Positions 1-8,328 of a DNA stretch of 64,000 bases are shown here, piece after piece; the stretch's first letter is position 1, and every line of letters starts with the position of its first letter. This stretch comes from a bacterium (GTDB lineage: Bacteria; SZUA-182; DTGQ01). A program made the translations under genes and the position numbers. The notes under the pieces were generated by a model, which saw nothing but the letters and a program-made list of their open reading frames with translations, was not told the DNA's origin and searched no databases. Where the stretch lies: contig JBFLZW010000041.1 in assembly GCA_040755755.1 (NCBI GenBank), positions 1 to 64,000 on the forward strand, given 5' to 3'.

Positions 1-129
1 CCCTGATTTATCACAAAAATCCCTTCAATCAAAGCAAAATAATCCGAAAAATTTCTTGAGAATGTTTTTCTATCTCCTCAATATTGCTATGTTTTTACCC
101 CTATTTTTCCTCACTCTGAATTGCTGAAG

Positions 130-270
130 AGGGGAAAGGGAGGCATCAGGGAACCCCTGTGGCAGGATAGGGTGTGGGGGGATGATGAAGGTGCACAGGC
201 TCAAGCGCCTGTGCACATTTACATTGTTTCCCCCCCCACCTAACCTCAAGAGGGAAAATTTAAGAATCTC
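130..270. repeat. Inverted pair of dispersed palindromic-repeat fragments
   Basis: The non-coding DNA downstream of the DUF4340 gene holds two fragments of the window's palindromic repeat family in opposite orientation. The left part contains CAGGGAACCCCTGTGGC, the reverse complement of a module also seen near 39016 and 41159 with small differences. The right part reads CCCCACCTAACCTCAAGAGG. Between them is a hairpin, GTGCACAGGC (191-200) pairing with GCCTGTGCAC (207-216). There is no U-run, so a standard terminator is not evident, although the hairpin could end the long minus-strand operon. Positions 1-130 show nothing else that I recognise. Confidence 0.5.
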
Positions 271-274
271 CGGC

Positions 275-1414
275 CTACTCACCCTTCGGCGGGGCTTTTG
301 GTACAGCAGGCGGTGTCACCGGCATGGAAGGCGGCATCTTGAGTGCAGAGGGACCCTGCGGAGTGCCAGCCTGTGATTTGCCCCCTAAGTCAGCGGGGTT
401 CTCTCCCGCCGGCAAAGCATTTGCCCCCGCTTGCCCGCCGCTATTCGGATCAGCCTGAGCTGGTGGTGGAGGCACTTCCTTCAGTTCCTCGAAACTCTTG
501 CTGAGCTTATCGATATGGTATTGAGCAACCAGATAAACCACATCCTTTTCTGCCTTAACGTAATACTGGTTCTGCTCGTTCTTCTTGCCGATGCTGATCT
601 TTCTCTCGGTCCCGTCTGCCAGGAATACGGATACCTGTCTGGCAGGAGGCGTCAGGTTGTATTCGGCGAATTTATCCGGCTCTGCCTTGAGAAGATCGAT
701 AGCCCGAAGCCGGGACAGGGTATTGGCCATATCATCAGCCAGATTTTTTTTAGCCTGCGCCTGCTGCTGGTTGGGGTCGGTCAACTGCCATTTGTCCTTA
801 TCCTTTTTCAGGGATATTTTCCTGTCCGCTTCCACGATTTCGATTTTGGAGATATCCTCAGGAGTAAATTTAGAGACATTCAGGTCATACCAGTTTTTCA
901 GCGTGCGGCTGAAAGCCGACCGCAAATGATACCCTTCGCACAGGAGCACTTCATTGGAGTCAGCCTTGCGAAGGTAGGTACTCATAAAGTCCGGGCCAGT
1001 CTTGCCGACGAAAAAATCAGCCAGGACTTTCTTTTTGCCATCACTGATCTTGACTTTAATCCCCTTATTGGGATCAACCTCATAAAGCTTCTGGTTTTCA
1101 GGATTTTTGGAAACTACATTGGCAGCTTTTTTAAGCTCGGCTATGGACTCGAGGGCCTTTTTGACCAGTTCCTCATCAGCGGGGAATCCTGCGATCTTCC
1201 ATTCCTGACCTTCCTTGGCCAGGGAAACGGCCTCTTCCTTGCCGTCCTTGGCGGCATCCTTGTTCCGGACATCGATCAGGCTGGCTGCATCGATGGTAAA
1301 TTCCGGAAACAGGCTCGATGGCTGGACCGTACCTTTTGGACGCTCCAGCAGATAGGCAAGCAAGACCAAAAAAACCAGAGTAATGAAAAGAACGAGAGTT
1401 TTTTTGAATTTCAT
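275..1414 (-). CDS. DUF4340 domain protein, last gene of Gld-type ABC operon
   Basis: A 379-residue protein with one N-terminal membrane anchor (about residues 5-25, FKKTLVLFITLVFLVLLAYL), a long soluble region of the DUF4340 type rich in Lys and Asp, and a Pro/Gly/Ala-rich tail from about residue 315. The ATG is supported by AAGGAG eight bases upstream. It follows the GldG-like gene by about 16 bases. In many bacteria DUF4340 proteins are encoded directly after GldG-like auxiliary proteins, and this context is the main basis for the call. The likely role is a periplasmic accessory subunit of the ABC complex; its substrate is unknown. The proline-rich tail is low complexity and probably disordered. 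Confidence 0.8.
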   Translation of the reverse strand: MKFKKTLVLFITLVFLVLLAYLLERPKGTVQPSSLFPEFTIDAASLIDVRNKDAAKDGKEEAVSLAKEGQEWKIAGFPADEELVKKALESIAELKKAANVVSKNPENQKLYEVDPNKGIKVKISDGKKKVLADFFVGKTGPDFMSTYLRKADSNEVLLCEGYHLRSAFSRTLKNWYDLNVSKFTPEDISKIEIVEADRKISLKKDKDKWQLTDPNQQQAQAKKNLADDMANTLSRLRAIDLLKAEPDKFAEYNLTPPARQVSVFLADGTERKISIGKKNEQNQYYVKAEKDVVYLVAQYHIDKLSKSFEELKEVPPPPAQADPNSGGQAGANALPAGENPADLGGKSQAGTPQGPSALKMPPSMPVTPPAVPKAPPKGE

Positions 1415-1430
1415 GCGCTTATCTCCTTTG

Positions 1431-3038
1431 CTAATCCAACCAAGCGGTTTTTCGTCTGTTGCTCATATAGGCTCTGGCCAGCCCAAAAATAATGAGGACT
1501 ACTGAGACCCCGAAGATATTGAGGTACCTGATGGTGGTTCGCTGATTAGGTTCGGTGGGTTTCAGCGGATGTTCGGTATTTTCACGGGAGCGGATGCCGA
1601 TAAGAGCATCGCCCATGGTCAGCCAGTCGACACTGTTTAAAAAGAAGCTCGCGTTTTCGCCAGGCTGATAATACCCGTCGGTGATCAGGCGGGAATTTCC
1701 GACCACGAGAATCTGGGTTTGAGGGCTTTCAGGAATGACTTGTTCCTGTCCTGTTTCAGGTGGCGGTGGGGGTTGCATTGGATCAGCGGCTTTTGGCGGA
1801 ACCGGCTTATTGGCAAAAAAGCTTTTAAACTTGCCCACGACCAGGGCTGCCAGGGGAATGCTCTTCATTTCGGCAGGCGGGTTGAACTTCTGACCGGGAT
1901 CGAGGTTATAGCTTCCGCTTTCGAGCCATCCATGGGGAGATGTTTTTGCCAGGACGGTTCCTTCTGCTCCCAGGGTTTTAAGTCGGCCGGTCAGGAGTTC
2001 CAGGGAACTGGTCCAGGGAAAGGTAATGGAGCCAAGCTTATTGACGATCGGGCTTTTCTGATCCAGATTCTGGGCGATTGCCTTCGGCCAGAAGGGGTAA
2101 GGAATCCGGAAACTGAAAAATCCCCGGTTAAACCCTACGGTAGCGCTGTAGCGATCCAAAGCCAGATCGTTATTGACCTTGACTCCGTAATGGCTCAGCA
2201 TATCGTCCAGGTTGTGTTTGACCTGCTGGGACTGGAGCATGTTCTTCTTATCAAGTTTTATCGTATCCACAAGAAAAATGGCTTTGCCGCCGCGCATGAT
2301 GAACTGATCGATCTCATACTGGGCCCGCTCGCTGGTCTCCTCCGGCCCCATGACAATGAGGGTGGTGACTGAGGCAGGGATTTTTTCCCCCTTTTTCAGA
2401 TCAAGAACATCCACCGTATACTGCTTGCTCAGATCCTCCCTGACCCTCGTAGTTTCTTCATTGAGCTCCTGCTCCGGCCTGTCCGTCAGAAAGGCCACTG
2501 TTTTCGGTTCCTTCTGGGTAACCCGGATTATGGCGCTGGTCAGATCGTACTCGAGGTTTCTGGTATCCTGAATTACCGGGATGGTTTCTTTCTTATCCTG
2601 GTAGAGGATCATCATCCCAAGATAAACATTGGTCAATTGAGCCTGGTCTTTCTGAAAGACATTCAACTGGACTTTCGGTATACCGATAAAATGCATCCTT
2701 TGCTCCAGGGTCGGGTCCGAGGCAGGATCGATGAATTCGATCTGAAGGTTGCCGCCGCTATAAGCCTTGTATTCATCCAGCATGTCCTGTACCTGGCTGT
2801 TCAAGGTGGCCAGTTGCGGAGGCAACTCCTTGGAAAAGTATACCTTGATATTAACCACATCATTTAATTTGGCCAGGGCAGTCTGGGTGGATTTCGATAT
2901 GCTGTACATCTTCTCTGCCGTAAGGTCAAGACGCTTGAAATGACGGATGGAGAGGAAGTTGACGACCGCCAGAATCCCCAGCAGGATAAGAGTTACCAGA
3001 AAAAGGTTGCTGCTGTATTTTACTTTTCTCAATCCCAT
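1431..3038 (-). CDS. GldG-like auxiliary component of ABC transporter
   Basis: 535 residues from the ATG at 3038. An in-frame TTG lies 12 bases further upstream, but GGAG six bases before the ATG favours the latter. There is an N-terminal membrane segment (about residues 11-30), a large extracytoplasmic region, and a C-terminal membrane segment (LNIFGVSVVLIIFGLARAYM) followed by a short basic tail. This is the architecture of GldG / ABC-type uncharacterised auxiliary proteins. A Pro-rich loop (about residues 415-440) lies before the C-terminal region. GldG family members form an ABC complex with GldA and GldF; in Bacteroidota this is needed for gliding, while elsewhere the role is unknown. 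The gene sits directly after the permease, nearly touching it. Confidence 0.85.
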   Translation of the reverse strand: MGLRKVKYSSNLFLVTLILLGILAVVNFLSIRHFKRLDLTAEKMYSISKSTQTALAKLNDVVNIKVYFSKELPPQLATLNSQVQDMLDEYKAYSGGNLQIEFIDPASDPTLEQRMHFIGIPKVQLNVFQKDQAQLTNVYLGMMILYQDKKETIPVIQDTRNLEYDLTSAIIRVTQKEPKTVAFLTDRPEQELNEETTRVREDLSKQYTVDVLDLKKGEKIPASVTTLIVMGPEETSERAQYEIDQFIMRGGKAIFLVDTIKLDKKNMLQSQQVKHNLDDMLSHYGVKVNNDLALDRYSATVGFNRGFFSFRIPYPFWPKAIAQNLDQKSPIVNKLGSITFPWTSSLELLTGRLKTLGAEGTVLAKTSPHGWLESGSYNLDPGQKFNPPAEMKSIPLAALVVGKFKSFFANKPVPPKAADPMQPPPPPETGQEQVIPESPQTQILVVGNSRLITDGYYQPGENASFFLNSVDWLTMGDALIGIRSRENTEHPLKPTEPNQRTTIRYLNIFGVSVVLIIFGLARAYMSNRRKTAWLD

Positions 3039-3050
3039 AATTATCTCCAA

Positions 3051-3767
3051 TTATCTCCATTTCCGGCTTTCGACGGATCGAATGTTAAGGAATAAGAAGA
3101 AGATAATGACTGACACATAGTAGATAAGATCGCGGGAGTCGATAACCCCTCTGCCGATGCTTTCAAAATGGGACCCCAGACCGAGGAAGTTAAAGAGCGG
3201 GGCCAGCCAGCTCGGCAACGCGGTAATCACGATCTGCTCGCCGATGATAAACAGGGCAAAGCAGGTAAAGATACTGATAATGAATGCCACGATCTGATTT
3301 TCAGTCAGGCTGGAAATGAACAGGCCGATCGAGAGGTAGGCAGCCCCCATGAGGAGCGCTCCCAGATATCCCCCGATGATCGGGCCAATGTCTGGCTTGT
3401 TCAGGTAAAAAAGGGTCAGGGGAAAGGTAAAGGTCAAAAGTACGGTAATGGCCAGGAAGAGAAAGGCGGCCAGAAATTTACCCGTGACAATCTCATAGTC
3501 ATTGAGCGGAAAGGTCATGAGAAGCTCGATCGTCCCCAGCTTTTTTTCCTCAGCCCACATTCTCATGGTAACAGCCGGGACGAAAAAGAGAAATTCCCAG
3601 GGGAGAATGGAGAAAAAGGGCCTCATGGTGGCTTCTCCAATCAGAAAAAATCCCCGGAAGAACAGCCATCCGCTGAAAACCAGAAAAGCGGTTATAAAGA
3701 TATAAGCAATCGGAGAATTGAAGTAGCTCCGGAATTCTTTCTTGAAAATAGCGAATATATTGCTCAT
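3051..3767 (-). CDS. ABC-2 type permease (GldF-like)
   Basis: 238 residues, about six hydrophobic segments, beginning with the cytoplasmic signature NIFAIFKKEFRSYFNSPIAY typical of GldF/NosY-like ABC-2 permeases. Segments lie at roughly residues 20-40, 55-75, 100-125, 135-160, 165-190 and 215-232. It starts two bases after the ATPase stop and ends at the GldG-like gene, so translational coupling is likely. The permease is expected to form the membrane channel of the complex with the ATPase encoded just upstream. Its length is normal for the family. The substrate cannot be read from sequence. Confidence 0.88.
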   Translation of the reverse strand: MSNIFAIFKKEFRSYFNSPIAYIFITAFLVFSGWLFFRGFFLIGEATMRPFFSILPWEFLFFVPAVTMRMWAEEKKLGTIELLMTFPLNDYEIVTGKFLAAFLFLAITVLLTFTFPLTLFYLNKPDIGPIIGGYLGALLMGAAYLSIGLFISSLTENQIVAFIISIFTCFALFIIGEQIVITALPSWLAPLFNFLGLGSHFESIGRGVIDSRDLIYYVSVIIFFLFLNIRSVESRKWR

Positions 3768-3769
3768 AG

Positions 3770-4708
3770 CTAATTTTCCTCAGTGGTAAGTTGTTTAAAG
3801 ACATCTTCCAGGGTAATCTGGGTTCTCATGAGCTCGGTTAATGACCATTTGTTATCGACCACCAGCCGGAAAAGTGATTCCCGGATATCCATTCCCTGCC
3901 GGCTTTTGACCTCGAATCGGTGGCCTCCGTTTTCCGAAGTCAAAAGACGAAACTCCTGAACACCTTCCAGGGCACCCAGTTGCTCCTGGATTTTATCGGA
4001 AGGCCCGTTAACAGTAATATAGACAGTTTCTCCTCCCCCCTGAGCCTGAGTTGCCAGCTCCTCCGGTGTTCCGCTGCCGACGATCCGGCCATCTTTGATG
4101 ATAATAATGCGGTTACAGGTGGCCTGCACTTCAGGCAGGATATGCGAGCACAGGATAACGGTTTTTTGCTGGCCGATCTCCTTGATCAGACTCCGGATTT
4201 CGATGATCTGGTTGGGATCAAGGCCGGTGGTCGGCTCATCGAGGATAAGGACATCCGGATTATGGATCAGCGTCTGCGCCAGTCCCACCCTCTGACGGTA
4301 TCCTTTGGACAATTGTCCGATGTTCTTGCCCAGTTCCTTGTCCAGCCCACACAGATGGGCTATTTCCCTGATCCTGCTTTTCCGTTTGGCCTGGGGAATT
4401 TTGCGGATTTCAGCCACGAATTTCAGGTAGTCGATGACCCCCATATCGTGGTACAGGGGAGTATTCTCCGGGAGATAGCCGATCTTCTCCCTGACTTTGA
4501 GGGAATCCTCAAGAGTATCCAGCCCGTCCACAGTGGCTTTGCCTTCATCCGGAGGCATATAGCAGGTCAGGATTTTCATCGTGGTACTTTTCCCCGCGCC
4601 GTTCGGTCCCAGAAATCCCAGAATCTCACCTTTCTGGACCTCGAAAGAGATATTATCTACAGCCAGGGTCGGGCCGTATCTCTTGGTAAGATTGGTTACG
4701 GTGATCAT
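3770..4708 (-). CDS. ABC transporter ATP-binding protein (GldA-like)
   Basis: 312 residues with a complete ABC ATPase: Walker A GPNGAGKST (residues 34-42), signature LSKGYRQRVGLAQ (about 133-145), Walker B and D-loop LILDEPTTGLDP (about 155-166), and H-loop region VILCSHILPE. The C-terminal ~90 residues form the extension usual in GldA/CcmA-type exporters. It energises the permease encoded immediately downstream. A 34-base gap separates it from batE on the same strand, so the exporter is probably expressed with the Bat genes as one unit. Confidence 0.9.
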   Translation of the reverse strand: MITVTNLTKRYGPTLAVDNISFEVQKGEILGFLGPNGAGKSTTMKILTCYMPPDEGKATVDGLDTLEDSLKVREKIGYLPENTPLYHDMGVIDYLKFVAEIRKIPQAKRKSRIREIAHLCGLDKELGKNIGQLSKGYRQRVGLAQTLIHNPDVLILDEPTTGLDPNQIIEIRSLIKEIGQQKTVILCSHILPEVQATCNRIIIIKDGRIVGSGTPEELATQAQGGGETVYITVNGPSDKIQEQLGALEGVQEFRLLTSENGGHRFEVKSRQGMDIRESLFRLVVDNKWSLTELMRTQITLEDVFKQLTTEEN

Positions 4709-4742
4709 AATTTATCTTTTCCTTTCTCATGATGTTATAAGT

Positions 4743-5552
4743 TTAAAATGAGATTTTTTGAATATATTCGCTCTGCACCCAACCATTCAATCCGTTTTTG
4801 ATGGTAATCTGAAGCCAATCCCCCCTTTGCTGATGAATTGAAAAGGTTGTCCCTTCATGCAGGGAAAAAAGAGTGGCCAGATTTTCTTCGGGGCCGCTTT
4901 TGATTTCGACTGCTTTGGAAATAATGACTCCGAATTGGGCTGTCTTTAATTGAGAGATTCGATAGAAAAGCACCCCTGCGGCCAGAATAAATATGGCCAA
5001 AAAGAGGGTTAAAAGGTGAAACAGCCTCTTTCTGACACTCTCCTCTTTTTTCCGGATAATAAGGATTCCCAACAAAACCAGAATAAGATAGATGCCGGTA
5101 TTCATCAGGGTCAGTTCGTTCAGGGTCAGAAAATTGATTGCTTTCTCTCCCAGGGAGAGCAGCGCGGAAGGGTGTGATTCAATCTTATCGACAGTCAGGG
5201 AATGAGCATAAGCAAGATTCTTCTGGATATCCTCATCCCGGGGAAGGAGCCGACTGGCTTTCTCATAATAAAGAATAGCCCTCCCCAATTCTCCGTTCTT
5301 GAAATAGGCATTTCCCAGGTTATAGTAAATAAAGGGGTCCTGGTATCCCTGTCGGATAAGGTCAAGGTAGCATTGAATAGCCTCGGAATATTTTTGTTTC
5401 CCGTAATATTCGGTAGCCTGCTTGAACCGGTCAAGGCCCGATAACTTCGCTGTGCTCTCCCCTCTCGCCGGGGAGGAAGCACCGATGATCAGGCAAAGGA
5501 GAAAAACGAGGAGCAGTGGATATCCCTGAGAGCGAGTGCTGTTTGTGGTCAT
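4743..5552 (-). CDS. batE: BatE-like TPR and SH3-domain membrane protein
   Basis: 269 residues. An N-terminal signal segment (about 12-28, LLLVFLLCLIIGASS) is followed by tetratricopeptide repeats (about 40-120, with the motif YYNLGNAYFKNGELGRAILY). Two hydrophobic segments follow (about 150-166 and 178-198), and a bacterial SH3-like domain closes the protein (about 205-269, ending GWVQSEYIQK). Its ATG overlaps the stop of batD. In Bacteroidota and spirochaetes, BatE is the last member of the batABCDE (aerotolerance) cluster, and position and domains both fit. The molecular role is not established; TPR and SH3 domains suggest protein-protein contacts in the periplasm. Confidence 0.8.
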   Translation of the reverse strand: MTTNSTRSQGYPLLLVFLLCLIIGASSPARGESTAKLSGLDRFKQATEYYGKQKYSEAIQCYLDLIRQGYQDPFIYYNLGNAYFKNGELGRAILYYEKASRLLPRDEDIQKNLAYAHSLTVDKIESHPSALLSLGEKAINFLTLNELTLMNTGIYLILVLLGILIIRKKEESVRKRLFHLLTLFLAIFILAAGVLFYRISQLKTAQFGVIISKAVEIKSGPEENLATLFSLHEGTTFSIHQQRGDWLQITIKNGLNGWVQSEYIQKISF

Positions 5553-7432
5553 ATTTTCTCCCTGGTAGCTTTTTCGAGGTTGTAAATAACCTGTTCCGCT
5601 TCGGCCAGTAAGCTCTTTCGTGCCCGGCCATTACTGGATGCAGCGGCAAAGCGTGCATAATCGCATTCATCGAGGCAGTGCTGCAGCTGGGTCAATACTT
5701 CCCGCGTTACTCCAAGGGCTTGAAACTGCTCAACCATCTGTTGACTGGTGAGCCCTGCGGCCTGGACATTGAGCTTGTCAGCCGCATATTCGGTCAGAGA
5801 TTTTGAGACCGCAGCATAAAACTCCTTCTCCTCTCCTTTCTTATCGTGAAGGAGTGCCTGGCCAAGTTTTTTTCTGGCCAGCCGGTGTGCCCGCTTCAGC
5901 CGGGCGTACCGCTGATCTCCCTGGAGCTTTTGTGCCCGCCGGTCCATCACAAAACAGGCAAGGAGTACAAGAAGCGGAACCAGAAGGAAACTTAAGAATA
6001 CCTTATTGTCGAAGAAAAATAAATCTTTTTTTAAAAATTTCAGGTCCGTTTTAATATATTGGATATCTCTCCGGGTTAAGGTGACTTCCTGCTGATAAAC
6101 CGGTGCCCTGTTTCCGCCGGAAGCGGGAGAGCCTGCCGTAACAGTACGCTGGTCCGGGGCCGCCGGAGCTATTGATACCAGGATAGGATCAGTCGTCAGG
6201 GTATGGTATTTTTCATCCTCCGGATTGAAAAAGGAAAAATGGAGCGATGGAATTTGCAGGTTTCCTGCATTGCGGGGAATCAGGAGAAAGTCAAAGCACT
6301 TTTCACCCTGCAGCTCATTCTGTTTAATCAGATTTTTGGTGCTCGTGGTATCATACTTCTGAAAGCCTTCCAGGGTGGAGAATTCAGGTTCCGGCAGGCT
6401 TTCGATGTAGCCGGCCCCCTTAATCCTGACATGCAGGGTAATGGGCTCGTTTTGAACACCGCTTTTTCGATCCACCTTGGCCGAAAGGGTAAACTTGCCA
6501 ACCGCTCCGCGAAAATCCGCAGGTTTTCCCTTCTCAGGCAGGGGAAGCACCTCGATCGTAATCGGCTCTGTTTTGAGCATCCGGGGGGGTGAAAAGAACC
6601 CTGCCTGATAAGACAGGGTGGCAGGTCCGATGGTGTGCTTTCCCGGACTCATGGGAAAAAGTGCCCGTTTGATTTCCTGAACCCGGTACTGCCTTCCGTC
6701 AACAACCCTGATATCAGATGTGGCGGGTGCCTCCAGGTCCTCCACCCAGAAACCTTCCAGAGGAGCCTGCTGATAAGAGGGACTTTGCCATAAATCGATC
6801 CGCCGGTAGAAGCCAAAGGTCAGAATAATCTGCTCATTCACATAGGCTTTGGTTTTGTTGACCGTGTTGGTGATAAAAATATTCCCCCGCGCTGGCCGCT
6901 CTTCCGCATCTCCCCACGGATCGGCTGAGCGGGGTGGCAGAGGAGAAGGGGCATATGGCTGCTGAGGAGACCGGGATCGTGAAGAGTCACCTGGTGAAGC
7001 AGCCTGCGATACAGTTACCGTGATCGGCTCAGTCTGATAGGTCCTGCCTTCGTGAGACAGTTTGATGGCTCCAATGGTGAGCTTCCCGGAGGCTTCAGGC
7101 CGCAGGATATATTTTATGGTCTTTGATACGGAGACCTTTCCGTTAATCCAGGAAAAGTTTGATCCCTGGTAGGAGTTGACAACCGAAAAGCCCGGCAGAT
7201 CCGGGAGCTCAGGATCGGGAAGAGAGCCGATATTTGAGCCCTCGATAACCACGGACAGGGAGAGGTGGTCATCGAGACTCAATTCGGTCTTATCAACCGA
7301 AGCCTGAATCGAAATGGATTCAGCCCGGGCTGCACCCGCCATGAGGAAGGTACAAAGGACCAGGAATATCAGCGTGGCACTATACCGCCTGGTTTTTTCA
7401 GCCGGCATGCTCCTACCAGTCATATTCGACAT
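5549..7432 (-). CDS. batD: BatD family protein (periplasmic, oxygen-tolerance cluster)
   Basis: 627 residues: signal peptide (about 18-37, ending AGAARAES), a long periplasmic region of repeated beta-rich BatD modules (starting ISIQASVDKTELSLDDHLSL), a membrane segment (about 490-508, FLSFLLVPLLVLLACFVM), and a cytoplasmic helical tail of about 115 residues. The start at 7432 is chosen because AGGAGGAAGAG precedes it; it overlaps the batC stop by 20 bases, suggesting coupling. BatD belongs to the batABCDE cluster linked to aerotolerance in Bacteroides and to stress survival elsewhere. A gene-level function is not proven. The order within this operon matches the classical one exactly. Confidence 0.87.
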   Translation of the reverse strand: MSNMTGRSMPAEKTRRYSATLIFLVLCTFLMAGAARAESISIQASVDKTELSLDDHLSLSVVIEGSNIGSLPDPELPDLPGFSVVNSYQGSNFSWINGKVSVSKTIKYILRPEASGKLTIGAIKLSHEGRTYQTEPITVTVSQAASPGDSSRSRSPQQPYAPSPLPPRSADPWGDAEERPARGNIFITNTVNKTKAYVNEQIILTFGFYRRIDLWQSPSYQQAPLEGFWVEDLEAPATSDIRVVDGRQYRVQEIKRALFPMSPGKHTIGPATLSYQAGFFSPPRMLKTEPITIEVLPLPEKGKPADFRGAVGKFTLSAKVDRKSGVQNEPITLHVRIKGAGYIESLPEPEFSTLEGFQKYDTTSTKNLIKQNELQGEKCFDFLLIPRNAGNLQIPSLHFSFFNPEDEKYHTLTTDPILVSIAPAAPDQRTVTAGSPASGGNRAPVYQQEVTLTRRDIQYIKTDLKFLKKDLFFFDNKVFLSFLLVPLLVLLACFVMDRRAQKLQGDQRYARLKRAHRLARKKLGQALLHDKKGEEKEFYAAVSKSLTEYAADKLNVQAAGLTSQQMVEQFQALGVTREVLTQLQHCLDECDYARFAAASSNGRARKSLLAEAEQVIYNLEKATREKI

Positions 7433-8318
7433 CTCTTCCTCCTCCTTCTCCGTGCTGCTGCTGCTGCTGCATCAGACGGAGTTGCTCCCGGACCTTTTTT
7501 TCCCGCTCATCCAGGGATTGCAGTATCCTGAGGGCATCCTCTCTGGACATCTTCTGATCTTTCTTGTCCTGGTTCCCGGAATCCGGCTTACTCATGGCCG
7601 CCTCCTGCTGCTGCCGGTTTGGGTCCTGCTGAGCAGATTTTGCCTTTTCCTGCTCGCTGTTCTTTTGATCTTTCCGGTCCTGCTGGTTTCCCTGTTTTTG
7701 CTGGCCTTGCTTATTCTGCTGATCCTGTTTGCCCTGTTGATTCTTCCGGTCTTGCTGGCCCTGCTTGTTTTGTTGGTCCTGTGGGTTTTGCTGTTGATTC
7801 CGGGCCATCTCTTTCAGTTTTCGTTTGGCCAGTTCCAGGTTGAATTTGGCATCCTGGTCATCAGGCTCAAGGCCGAGAGATTTTTCGTACTGCTTGACAG
7901 CTTCGGGAAAATCATTCTGGCGGAATTTACAATTCCCAAGGTTATAGTGGGCTTTGGCCTGCACGGTACGGTCTTTTGACTGGGCCGCCTTGTGGTATTC
8001 TTCCGCTGCCTGCTCGAACTTCTCCTGCTTGAACAAAATATCCCCAATATTGAAATGGAGCACTTCCGATTCAGGATGGTCGAGCTGGGCATCCAGATAT
8101 TCTTTTAATGCCTCCTCATACTTCCCCTGAGCATAGAGCTCATTCCCTCGTCTGGTTTTATTGATGAACGGGTTAGTCCAGGCCGTGCAGCAGGGGGCTG
8201 CCATAAAAAACAACATAACCACACAAACCCAAAAGAACAGAGGTGGAAATACCCTGCTCCCCTCTGTGTCTCTGTGTCTCTGTGGTTTCTTTTCCCCAAG
8301 GTACTGGTGATTCCTCAT
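7413..8318 (-). CDS. batC: BatC-like TPR protein with Gln-rich region
   Basis: 301 residues from the ATG at 8318, 11 bases beyond the batB stop. The open frame continues upstream to 8441 but would overlap batB by over 100 bases. The N-terminus (MRNHQYLGEKKPQRHRDTEG) is encoded by a copy of the CACAGAG dispersed repeat. It is followed by a hydrophobic signal-like segment (about 23-42, LFFWVCVVMLFFMAAPCC), three TPR-like repeats (about 50-155), and a Gln/Asn/Lys/Asp-rich low-complexity stretch (about 160-240). A short helical C-terminus contains a run of five Gln and ends GGRDVEYDW. The TPR architecture and position between batB and batD give the call. No strong ribosome binding site precedes 8318; an internal start nearer the signal segment (for example MLFFMAAP) remains possible. 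Confidence 0.78.
   Translation of the reverse strand: MRNHQYLGEKKPQRHRDTEGSRVFPPLFFWVCVVMLFFMAAPCCTAWTNPFINKTRRGNELYAQGKYEEALKEYLDAQLDHPESEVLHFNIGDILFKQEKFEQAAEEYHKAAQSKDRTVQAKAHYNLGNCKFRQNDFPEAVKQYEKSLGLEPDDQDAKFNLELAKRKLKEMARNQQQNPQDQQNKQGQQDRKNQQGKQDQQNKQGQQKQGNQQDRKDQKNSEQEKAKSAQQDPNRQQQEAAMSKPDSGNQDKKDQKMSREDALRILQSLDEREKKVREQLRLMQQQQQHGEGGGRDVEYDW
8261..8285. repeat. CACAGAG-type dispersed repeat inside the batC 5' end
   Basis: On the minus strand this reads CCACAGAGACACAGAG followed by ACACAGAGG, a tandem of the unit ACACAG. Related copies occur at 42281, 45957 and 62024, with a diverged one at 38869. Here it lies between batB and the batC signal segment and would be translated as QRHRDTEG. 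All other copies in this window are intergenic. Confidence 0.75.
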
Positions 8319-8328
8319 GGCCAGTTTC

